Shown piece by piece: positions 7,027-13,838 of a stretch of 15,642 bases of DNA (the stretch's first letter is position 1; each line of letters begins with the position of its first letter). The DNA is taken from contig CATBLW010000277.1 in NCBI GenBank assembly GCA_949486985.1, positions 1-15,642 of the forward strand, read 5' to 3'. Source of the DNA: Prochlorococcus marinus str. MIT 9215 (GTDB taxonomy: Bacteria > Cyanobacteriota > Cyanobacteriia > PCC-6307 > Cyanobiaceae). The position numbers and the translations under genes are program-made. The notes under the pieces were generated by a model. That model worked only from the letters and a program-made list of their open reading frames with translations, had not been told where the DNA came from and made no database searches.

Positions 7027-8648
7027 GATGACCAAAGAACAAGGGTTGGAATGCTTTTGCTTCCCCAACCCTTTAATGGTTCTGAATCTACATTGATTAA
7101 GTTGGGCATTGCACATTCAACACGCTCAAGATCCTGAGAAGGATGGAGTGCTTGGTTGATGTTCTCAGTACAGAGCAAACCAACGCGTAGGGTCCCTGAC
7201 CATTGTGCAAGCTCTCGAAGTAAAGACTCCAATGAAGCTTTATCAATTGGAGATTGCTGTGCGGCAGATGTGTTCTCTCTGGGAGTAACACGCCATACAA
7301 AAAGTGGACGCTCCCATAATGCCAGCAAGCGCGGGGAATGCTCAGTAGTTAAAGACAAGTGATGACTAGAGGCCCATTGTTCAGCCTGTTCTCTTAAAGC
7401 TGATAGCTCTTCGCCATTGACATCTCCATCCCATGCAACTGCAACAAAGGGTGTTTGATCATTAACTGGTTGGTCATTTTGGGTTTCAGACTTATCAGAA
7501 GTATCAATTAAATGACCAAGCTTTTCACGCTTTACGGCAAGGTAAGAAGCATTATGATCTCCAGGTCTAATAACAAGTGGCACTCTTGCTTCAACCTTTA
7601 ATCCATAACCGCCAAGGCCAGCGATTTTACGTGGGTTATTAGTTAACAAACGCAGTCTATTGATGCCAAGATCGGTAAGGATTTGAGCGCCTACTCCGTA
7701 GTTACGAAGATCTGCAGGGAAACCAAGACTTTCATTTGCCTGAACAGTATCAAGTCCACCATCTTGAAGGCTATAGGCCTTTAACTTATTAATCAGACCA
7801 ATGCCACGACCTTCCTGACGCAGATAAACAACAACCCCTTCACCTTCCTGCTCGATTTGTGCCAATGCGGCCTCTAGTTGTGGCCGACAATCGCAACGTA
7901 GTGATCCAAAAGCATCTCCAGTTAGGCATTCTGAATGCATGCGAACCAGTACTGGTTCTTTAAGTGACTTGGGATCTCCTTTAACGACGGCAACATGCTC
8001 AGATCCATCAAGGCTATTGAGATAACCGATGGCCTGAAAACCACCAAACAAGCTTGGTAAATTTGCTGTGGCTTGGCGGTAGACGAAGCGTTCGTTTTCC
8101 AGTCGGAAACGAATCAGATCAGCGATACTGATTAACTTCAGGCCCCATTGCTTTGCATAGGTATGCAATTCAGGAAGGCGTGCCATTGAGCCATCTGCGT
8201 TCTGGATTTCACAGATCACGCCGGCTGGCACAAGTCCAGATAGCTGAGACAAGTCGACTGCTGCCTCAGTGTGACCAGCTCTCTTGAGAACACCACCCTG
8301 ACGAGCTCTCAGTGGAAATATGTGACCTGGCCGACGCAGATCCGTTGGCCGACTATCTGGCCGAAGGGCGACTTGGATGGTTCGAGCTCGATCCTCTGCA
8401 GAAATTCCTGTCGAGACACCATTCTCGGGTCCAGCGTCAATGCTGACCGTGAAGGCGGTTTGGTTGGCATCGGTGTTTTGATCAACCATTAACGGCAGAT
8501 CGAGTTGGTCGAGACGGTTGCCCTCCATGGCAAGGCAAATCAAGCCTCTGGCTTCTCTGGCCATGAAATTAATCTGTTGAGGTGTGGCGAATTGAGCCGC
8601 ACAAATCAGATCGCCTTCGTTCTCGCGGCGCTCATCATCAACGACCAC
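7017..8648 (-). CDS. ribBA: Bifunctional riboflavin biosynthesis protein RibBA (DHBP synthase / GTP cyclohydrolase II)
   Basis: This enzyme makes both precursors of riboflavin: 3,4-dihydroxy-2-butanone 4-phosphate from ribulose 5-phosphate, and the pyrimidine from GTP. From the GTG at 8648 it has 543 residues. The DHBP synthase domain (1-200) shows DDERRENEGDL, NTDANQTAFTVSIDA and RAGHTEAAVDLS. The cyclohydrolase domain (about 200-375) has zinc cysteines C241, C252 and C254 in SECLTGDAFGSLRCDC, then YLRQEGRGIGLINKL. Residues 380-543 are an extra domain I do not recognise. The start is doubtful: family proteins have about 17-20 more residues, and these are encoded here (FDPIADALAAIRNGECV), but the frame upstream to a stop at 8754-8756 has no ATG, GTG or TTG. 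A non-standard start is likely. It is divergent from argC, and I saw no FMN riboswitch. Confidence 0.95.
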   Translation of the reverse strand: MVVDDERRENEGDLICAAQFATPQQINFMAREARGLICLAMEGNRLDQLDLPLMVDQNTDANQTAFTVSIDAGPENGVSTGISAEDRARTIQVALRPDSRPTDLRRPGHIFPLRARQGGVLKRAGHTEAAVDLSQLSGLVPAGVICEIQNADGSMARLPELHTYAKQWGLKLISIADLIRFRLENERFVYRQATANLPSLFGGFQAIGYLNSLDGSEHVAVVKGDPKSLKEPVLVRMHSECLTGDAFGSLRCDCRPQLEAALAQIEQEGEGVVVYLRQEGRGIGLINKLKAYSLQDGGLDTVQANESLGFPADLRNYGVGAQILTDLGINRLRLLTNNPRKIAGLGGYGLKVEARVPLVIRPGDHNASYLAVKREKLGHLIDTSDKSETQNDQPVNDQTPFVAVAWDGDVNGEELSALREQAEQWASSHHLSLTTEHSPRLLALWERPLFVWRVTPRENTSAAQQSPIDKASLESLLRELAQWSGTLRVGLLCTENINQALHPSQDLERVECAMPNLINVDSEPLKGWGSKSIPTLVLWSSSL

Positions 8649-8805
8649 AACGCATTCACCATTGCGAATCGCGGCAAGCGCATCAGCAATTGGATCAAAA
8701 CAGAAGTCTTTGATCTCAGTAAGGGGGGAAGGACTCCTCAGTTTCTCAGGTGATTAACTTGCAGAGGACATTATCGACACCAGTACGATCTTTCGAGGTT
8801 GCGTG

Positions 8806-9918
8806 ATGGCCATGGAAAGAACCAATAGCTCATCAACTTCTGGGATTTCTCAGGCTCGTGGCAACCGTGTCGCTGTGATCGGCGCCTCTGGATACGGTGG
8901 CCTTCAAACTCTCAAGTTATTAGCGGCACATCCACAACTTGAGGCGACATTTCTCGGTGGGGAACGCAGTGCTGGTAAGCGATGGAGTGAGTTGTGCCCA
9001 TTCCTTCCTCTCCCAGATGATCCAGTTGTTGAGACGCCATCAGCGGACAAAATCGCAGAGAGGGCGGACTTTGCTGTCCTCAGTCTTCCCAATGGTCTGG
9101 CGAGTCAACTCGTCCCCCAGCTACTGGAACGAGAGGTGAGAGTTGTCGATCTCTCCGCTGACTATCGATACCGCTCATTGGATCAATGGAGTCAGGTTTA
9201 TGTCCAGGAAGCACAGTCCCTTGCGCGTAACGACGCTGAACTTTGCCAACAGGCTGTTTATGGATTGCCCGAATGGCATGCTCCCGCCATTGCATCGGCG
9301 AAGCTTGTTGCGGCACCAGGATGTTTCCCAACGGCAAGCCTCCTGCCCTTGCTTCCTTTCTTGAAACAAGGATTGATAGAAAATGATGGCCTAATCATTG
9401 ATGCCAAAACCGGAACTTCAGGGGGAGGACGAGCTGCCAAAGAACATCTTTTATTGGCCGAGGCTTCAGAATCGATCGCGCCCTATGGAGTGGTTGGCCA
9501 TCGGCATACATCGGAAATTGAACAACTTGCCAGTGAAGTTGCTGGACATTCAATCCAGTTGCAGTTCACTCCACACCTGGTTCCCATGGTGCGCGGTCTG
9601 CTCTCAACGGTCTATGCCCGGCTTCGAGATCCAGGGTTGACTGCAGAAGATTGCAACACGGTTCTAAAGGCTGTTTACCGGCATCACCCATGTATCGGTG
9701 TCCTCCCTGTTGGCACCTATCCAGCAACCAAGTGGGTGAAGCACACCAACAAAGCACTTCTTTCTGTTCAGGTCGACAACCGCACAAGCAGACTCGTGTT
9801 GATGAGTGCAGTTGATAATCTGGTTAAAGGTCAAGCAGGGCAAGGTGTTCAGTGCCTCAACTTGATGGCTGGACTGCCTCCGGAAACAGGTTTGTCACTG
9901 TTACCCTTCTACCCCTGA
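8806..9918 (+). CDS. argC: N-acetyl-gamma-glutamyl-phosphate reductase ArgC
   Basis: It catalyses the NADPH-dependent reduction of N-acetylglutamyl phosphate to the semialdehyde, the third step of arginine and ornithine synthesis, in the cytoplasm. An N-terminal tail of about 20 residues precedes the Rossmann motif VAVIGASGYGG. The catalytic cysteine is in AAPGCFPT (about residue 173) and the active-site histidine is in GHRHTSEIEQ. GTSGGGR and HLVPMVRGLLSTVYA are also typical. Three in-frame starts are close together (GTG 8803, ATG 8806, ATG 8812). GAGG at 8795-8798 is best spaced for the ATG at 8806. Its end overlaps the end of the convergent purN gene by 18 bases. Length is usual for the roughly 350-residue ArgC class. 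Confidence 0.95.
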   Translation: MAMERTNSSSTSGISQARGNRVAVIGASGYGGLQTLKLLAAHPQLEATFLGGERSAGKRWSELCPFLPLPDDPVVETPSADKIAERADFAVLSLPNGLASQLVPQLLEREVRVVDLSADYRYRSLDQWSQVYVQEAQSLARNDAELCQQAVYGLPEWHAPAIASAKLVAAPGCFPTASLLPLLPFLKQGLIENDGLIIDAKTGTSGGGRAAKEHLLLAEASESIAPYGVVGHRHTSEIEQLASEVAGHSIQLQFTPHLVPMVRGLLSTVYARLRDPGLTAEDCNTVLKAVYRHHPCIGVLPVGTYPATKWVKHTNKALLSVQVDNRTSRLVLMSAVDNLVKGQAGQGVQCLNLMAGLPPETGLSLLPFYP

Positions 9919-10602
9919 GTTCACTTGGCTCCGCCAACTCTGGCCAGCGATAGCGACAGCTAGAGGCAAGAGCTTGTGCTCCTGTGATTGGATTCTTTGA
10001 CTGAGACGTTGATGATCGTCAGAACAAAGAATGGGAACTGCGGCCTGGGCAATTACAGGACCTGCATCCACTTCAGCCGTAACCCTATGGACGGAACAGC
10101 CAGTTATCGACACTCCTGCTTTTAATGCCTGTCCGACAGCATCCAAACCGGTAAAACTCGGAAGTAGAGACGGATGAATATTCAAAAGTCGGTCGGTGAA
10201 AGCCTCCACCAAGATTGGCGTCACAATTCTCATCCAACCCGCCATGACAATGCCTTCTACGGACATTTTCTTGAATGTGCTCACCAAGGCTTGATCAAGT
10301 TGTTCACGACTTGAGAACTTGCGGTGATCATGAACAACACAAGGTATACCTAGTCTTTCTGCTCGACGCCGTGCTTCACAATCAGGATTGTTGACCACTA
10401 AGACGTCGATTGAAGCATCAAGTTGCTTTCGTTCGGTTGCTTTCACAAGCACTTCAAAATTACTTCCATTCCCTGAAGCCATAACTCCCAGATGTAATGG
10501 ATGGCTAAACCTTGGCAGAGGGGATGGATCTGGCCATATCAGTGATGGCAGATTGTTTTGATCAACTGATTCGGGTTGGCTACTGTTAGTAGAGATAGAC
10601 AT
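9901..10602 (-). CDS. purN: Phosphoribosylglycinamide formyltransferase PurN
   Basis: A cytoplasmic enzyme of purine synthesis that transfers a formyl group from 10-formyl-tetrahydrofolate to GAR. The 233 residues include an N-terminal extension of about 37 residues before LGVMASGNGSNFEVL, the start of the usual fold. The catalytic triad residues are visible as N141 and H143 in LLNIHPSLLPSF and D179 in AEVDAGPVIAQ. FKKMSVEGIVMAGWMRI is the other typical segment. No internal ATG gives a more usual N-terminus, so the extension is probably real. The gene ends inside argC on the other strand (18-base tail overlap) and is divergent from the M61 peptidase gene across about 110 bases. Confidence 0.94.
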   Translation of the reverse strand: MSISTNSSQPESVDQNNLPSLIWPDPSPLPRFSHPLHLGVMASGNGSNFEVLVKATERKQLDASIDVLVVNNPDCEARRRAERLGIPCVVHDHRKFSSREQLDQALVSTFKKMSVEGIVMAGWMRIVTPILVEAFTDRLLNIHPSLLPSFTGLDAVGQALKAGVSITGCSVHRVTAEVDAGPVIAQAAVPILCSDDHQRLSQRIQSQEHKLLPLAVAIAGQSWRSQVNSGVEG

Positions 10603-10712
10603 CAGTTCTTTGTACTATCTCTCCATTCTGCCGACCGTATTGAAGAACGTTGTCCTGTTTCATCAGACCAGAACTCAGTGTCTGCATCACTACGCTGCGA
10701 GTTCACTAAGTT

Positions 10713-12419
10713 TTGGCTGATCAGAGCAACGCCGTCGAGGTCAAACTCGATTTAACAGATCCGTCTAGCCAGACCATCAAGGTGTCCATGACCTGGACAC
10801 CAACAATGCGTTGTCAACGCTGGGCTCTTCCTATATGGACCCCTGGTTCGTACACCGTTCGAGATCATGCTCAATATCTTCATAGCCTGAATCTGCAGCA
10901 AACGAATCAATCGATTGCCTTCAAGCGAGTTAGTGCGAGTAGCTGGCAGATAGATCTTGACTCTCTGGAGAGACTGACACTCAGCTATTGCATTGAAGCT
11001 CGACAACTCACAGTTCGTACCTGCTATCTAGATCCCGACTTCGCATCGCTTTGTCTTGCCGCGGCCGTGATGGAGGTTGATGGATATCGCTGGATGCCTC
11101 ATTGGCTCACATTTTCATTGCCAGTCGATTGGAACGTTCACCTTCCACTAGAGGGAAGTGATCGATACTGGGCAGAGGATTTTGATCATTTAGTCGATGC
11201 TCCGGTCCACGCAGGTCGATTTGCATCGCAAGAATTCGCTGTCAATAAAAACACACATCAGCTTGTCTGTATAGGCGAACCACCTGGGGGCTGGCCTGTA
11301 AATCTATTGGCAGACATTAGTTCGGTATGTCGTGCAACTTGCAGCCTGATGAACGAATCACCACCTGCTGCAAATCGTTACCAGTTAGTGATTCAGATGC
11401 TGGAGAAAGGTTACGGAGGTCTCGAGCATGATTTTGGAGCCGTTCTACAGTATTCGTGGAATTCGATTGGTGACGATGAAGGCTATAGAAAGTTCCTGCA
11501 ACTTGTAGGCCATGAATACCTACATCAGTGGAATGTTCGTCGGTTACGGCCTCGTGAATATTGGCCATATGATTATTCTCAAGCTGTCATTAGTGAGGGT
11601 CTTTGGTTCGCTGAAGGAATTACTAGTTACTATGACCTGACATTGCCTCTTCTTGCAGGCTTAAGCGATAGAAAATCACTACTTAAAGATCTTTCAGATG
11701 AGTTGTATCCTTTGTTTGCTAATCAAGGCAGACAATTTCAGAGTCTCTCAGATAGCTCTAGAGAAGCATGGGTCAAACTCTATAAAGCGACGCCCTCCAG
11801 CGCAGATACTCAAGTTAGTTATTACCGACTTGGCGCGGCAGTCGCATTTTGCCTAGACGTAAGATTACGGCTTGTCAATTCATCATTGGCAAATGTATTA
11901 AGACAACTTTGGCGTAAATTTGGAATCACTAGACGTGGCTATTCACGCCATGATATCCAGGCGGAAATAGCCAAGATCAGTCATGATTTGGCTGACGAAC
12001 TTTCTTTATGGCTAGACACACCAGGCCTTCTACCTATTGATGCAGTGATCAATGAGATTGGTCTTGTACTTGAAAGATCTAATGAATCTCAAAGCAATCT
12101 TGGCTTGACTGTTGTCGTTAATAATTCTCTTGTTGAGATTACGCGAGTTGAGAATGGTAGTGCAGCTCGAGAGGCAGGACTTGTTGTTGGCGATGAACTA
12201 ATTGCTGCTCAGGGTTTTCGACTTCGTAAGCCAATTGATTTGCAAAAACTCATTCCTAATGATCGCCTTGTGGTTGTAACCTATTGTCGTCGAGGTGAGA
12301 TAGCAGAAGCAAACCTTTATTGCCACTCCTCTAAAAAGAAAAAATGGCAACTGATCTGGGATCCTAATGCCTCGTATGAAGCCAAACTTTTGAGAGACCA
12401 ATGGTTCGAGTTTATTTGA
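10713..12419 (+). CDS. M61-family metallopeptidase with C-terminal PDZ domain
   Basis: A 568-residue protein like the M61 (glycyl aminopeptidase-type) zinc peptidases. The N-terminal beta domain contains LPIWTPGSYTVRDHAQ (about 39-54), the PxWxPGSY family motif. The catalytic part has HEYLHQWNVRRLRP with zinc ligands H267 and H271 and catalytic E268, and the third ligand is probably E301 in LWFAEGITSYY. A PDZ-like domain lies at about 470-545 (LVEITRVENGSAAREAGLVVGDELIAAQG). No signal peptide is visible, which suggests a cytoplasmic protein, although some relatives are exported. The start is a TTG at 10713: the frame is closed by TAA just upstream, and the next ATG would remove the first conserved strand. 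It overlaps the following amidase gene by 19 bases. It is AT-richer than its neighbours. The natural substrate is unknown. Confidence 0.88.
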   Translation: MADQSNAVEVKLDLTDPSSQTIKVSMTWTPTMRCQRWALPIWTPGSYTVRDHAQYLHSLNLQQTNQSIAFKRVSASSWQIDLDSLERLTLSYCIEARQLTVRTCYLDPDFASLCLAAAVMEVDGYRWMPHWLTFSLPVDWNVHLPLEGSDRYWAEDFDHLVDAPVHAGRFASQEFAVNKNTHQLVCIGEPPGGWPVNLLADISSVCRATCSLMNESPPAANRYQLVIQMLEKGYGGLEHDFGAVLQYSWNSIGDDEGYRKFLQLVGHEYLHQWNVRRLRPREYWPYDYSQAVISEGLWFAEGITSYYDLTLPLLAGLSDRKSLLKDLSDELYPLFANQGRQFQSLSDSSREAWVKLYKATPSSADTQVSYYRLGAAVAFCLDVRLRLVNSSLANVLRQLWRKFGITRRGYSRHDIQAEIAKISHDLADELSLWLDTPGLLPIDAVINEIGLVLERSNESQSNLGLTVVVNNSLVEITRVENGSAAREAGLVVGDELIAAQGFRLRKPIDLQKLIPNDRLVVVTYCRRGEIAEANLYCHSSKKKKWQLIWDPNASYEAKLLRDQWFEFI

Positions 12420-13339
12420 TTAAAAGGATTATTAATGGCTACAAGTACCTCTCCAGCAAGTGCTATATACCTGCTTTTTGCTTTGGTGGAGTTGGCTTGC
12501 TGATCGGAACCATATGGATTCTTTCTGATTTATCTGATAGCCCTGAACACCTCACATTGCATGAAATATTTGATCAAGGAATTCACGAACAAGGTCGGAT
12601 GCCTAATGATTATCCACAAGTCAATGCACCATCACCGCCAAGATCTGTCTCTTGGTATTCACCACTGGCCCGTCAATGTTCTGGGATCGATCGAGATCTT
12701 CAATTAAAGCTTCTCGCTGCCAGGCTAAACCAAGCGACTCAGCGAGAAACTGTGGTAATTGACAAGACAAATTTTGGCGAGCGATACCATTTTGATGGTT
12801 ATGGTCGTCGTCTTGATCCGACTCCACGAGTTGTGGTGATTCACGAAACTGTTTATTCACTTAGTTCAGCACTAAATACATTCCAGACTCCCAATCCTCT
12901 CGATGAAGATCAAGTTAGTTACCACACTTTAATTGGTCTAGATGGACGCATTGTCGATCTAGTTGATCCTCTGAAAAGAGCTTATGGAGCTGGTTATTCG
13001 GCTTTTCTAGGCGAATGGGCGATCACTAATCTTCGATTCAAAGGTTCTATCAATAATTTTGCATTACATGTCAGCCTTGAAACACCAGCAAGTGGACGTA
13101 CTTTTAAAACTAGCCATAGCGGTTACACAGATCCTCAATACGATTCACTTTCGTTCGTTCTCTCCGATTGGATGGAACGATTCAAGATTCCACCTGCTGC
13201 GATTACAACCCATCGACATGTTGATCTTGGCGGAGAACGTAATGATCCGCGAAGCTTTGCCTGGTGGAAACTCCAGAGTCGGCTTGCCGCACTTGGCGAT
13301 CTCTGCGTCTCTTTAACTCCTGAGAGCGCTGTCAATTAG
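12401..13339 (+). CDS. Membrane-anchored Amidase_2 (N-acetylmuramoyl-L-alanine amidase-like) protein
   Basis: A 312-residue protein with one hydrophobic segment at about 22-41 after a basic N-terminus, so an inner-membrane anchor with the enzyme in the periplasm is likely. After a linker of about 100 residues comes an Amidase_2/PGRP-like zinc domain (about 140-290): RVVVIHET with ligand H148, QVSYHTLIGLDGRIVDLVD, NFALHVSLETP, and THRHVDLGGERNDPRSF with H273 and D282 as likely second and third ligands by analogy with AmpD. Such enzymes cut the bond between MurNAc and the stem peptide of peptidoglycan. The ATG lies within the end of the M61 peptidase gene, suggesting coupled translation. An alternative is a catalytically inactive peptidoglycan-binding member, but the ligands look intact. 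Confidence 0.85.
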   Translation: MVRVYLIKRIINGYKYLSSKCYIPAFCFGGVGLLIGTIWILSDLSDSPEHLTLHEIFDQGIHEQGRMPNDYPQVNAPSPPRSVSWYSPLARQCSGIDRDLQLKLLAARLNQATQRETVVIDKTNFGERYHFDGYGRRLDPTPRVVVIHETVYSLSSALNTFQTPNPLDEDQVSYHTLIGLDGRIVDLVDPLKRAYGAGYSAFLGEWAITNLRFKGSINNFALHVSLETPASGRTFKTSHSGYTDPQYDSLSFVLSDWMERFKIPPAAITTHRHVDLGGERNDPRSFAWWKLQSRLAALGDLCVSLTPESAVN

Positions 13340-13343
13340 ATCA

Positions 13344-13384
13344 GCCCGTCTCTTCTTCATTCAGAGAAGCCATTAACCACGGGC
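13344..13384 (+). terminator. Hairpin after the amidase gene, possible terminator
   Basis: GCCCGT (13344-13349) pairs with ACGGGC (13379-13384), and the inner arms CTTCT (13352-13356) and AGAAG (13365-13369) pair around an eight-base loop. It begins four bases after the amidase stop. No T-tract follows, so termination is inferred only from position. Confidence 0.35.
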
Positions 13385-13446
13385 ATCATCATCAGAATCA
13401 AACTTTTACCTGCAAACGGAAAAACCAAGCTGCCAGATAGTTTTTT

Positions 13447-13487
13447 GTTCATTGGGAAGAGTTTCGGAGCTCCAAGTAGGAATGAAC
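13447..13487 (+). repeat. Inverted repeat GTTCATT/AATGAAC with a 27-base centre
   Basis: The seven-base arms at 13447-13453 and 13481-13487 are perfectly complementary. The centre contains the palindrome GGAGCTCC (13466-13473) and ends in AAGTAGG. The 3' arm includes the ATG of the short ORF at 13482, so folding would hide that start codon. Confidence 0.4.
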
Positions 13488-13607
13488 CGTCCCTTGAAAC
13501 AAGTTCTGCTTCTGTTGGAAGCCCTCCACACCAACAAGGTTGTTCAGGAATCCAAGGGGTTCAACGGCTTGGCAGCAGGTTGGGTTGTTTTTGTCGAGAA
13601 TCGCTGA
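13482..13607 (+). CDS. Possible small protein, 41 residues
   Basis: The translation begins MNRPLKQVLLLLEALHTN and ends GLAAGWVVFVENR, so it reads like a protein: a leucine-rich amphipathic helix, a short polar turn, then a hydrophobic strand. A possible ribosome-binding site GGAG is at 13466-13469, about 12 bases upstream. A stable hairpin starts nine bases after the stop. I do not recognise the family. It could be a real small gene or a chance ORF in a structured region; there is no homology evidence. Confidence 0.35.
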   Translation: MNRPLKQVLLLLEALHTNKVVQESKGFNGLAAGWVVFVENR

Positions 13608-13615
13608 CTTCAAAT

Positions 13616-13642
13616 GCAAGGGTTTTGGTTCTGAAACCCTGC
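13616..13642 (+). terminator. Hairpin following the 41-codon ORF
   Basis: GC-a-AGGGTTT (13616-13625) pairs with AAACCCTGC (13634-13642). That is nine pairs with one bulged A and an eight-base loop. It starts nine bases after the stop at 13607, the position expected for a terminator or a 3' stabilising stem, but no T-tract follows. Confidence 0.4.
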
Positions 13643-13740
13643 CACTTACAGAAATCAATGATCCTGAACGAAAAGCGTTTGTGTCAAGACAAAGCCTGTC
13701 TGCTACTGGCTTTTAGATAAATTGTGCGGCTTTGCACAGG

Positions 13741-13804
13741 CCCCGATCAGCTTCAGACAGTATTCCGTGTGTGGCAGAAGCTGGGACAGGCATTGTGATC
13801 GGGG
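13741..13804 (+). promoter_or_regulatory. Candidate structured leader upstream of pgi
   Basis: CCCCGATCA (13741-13749) is the exact reverse complement of TGATCGGGG (13796-13804). Inside it GCTTC (13750-13754) pairs with GAAGC (13777-13781), continuing the stem with a bulge on the 3' side. The element ends 34 bases before the pgi ATG. It may be an RNA leader controlling pgi, a terminator for upstream transcription, or a protein-binding palindrome. It matches no riboswitch class I know. Confidence 0.45.
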
Positions 13805-13838
13805 ATAGTTTCGGCGAAGTAAGAGATCAGTCGGAGCG

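Larger units (their letters stand above)
13340..13838. other. 499-base gap between the amidase gene and pgi
   Basis: There is no large gene here. I see four separate inverted repeats (13344-13384, 13447-13487, 13616-13642, 13741-13804) and one plausible 41-codon plus-strand ORF (13482-13607). A 91-codon plus ORF (13445-13720) and a 69-codon minus ORF (13449-13658) also exist, but their translations look random. No tRNA-like cloverleaf or transposon end was found. The density of structure suggests small RNAs, leaders or a decayed gene. Confidence 0.5.

Noticed and set aside
8723..8728. Frameshift at the six-base G-run as cause of the missing ribBA start
   Set aside because: Both other frames upstream reach a stop within about 30 bases and contain no ATG, GTG or TTG, so an indel here does not restore a start.
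8649..8805. FMN riboswitch upstream of ribBA
   Set aside because: The gap to argC is about 157 bases and shows none of the conserved FMN (RFN) element segments.
13445..13720. 91-codon plus-strand ORF in the amidase-pgi gap
   Set aside because: The translation is rich in Ser, Cys and Pro without domain pattern, and it runs through the hairpin at 13616-13642. The overlapping 41-codon frame looks more protein-like.
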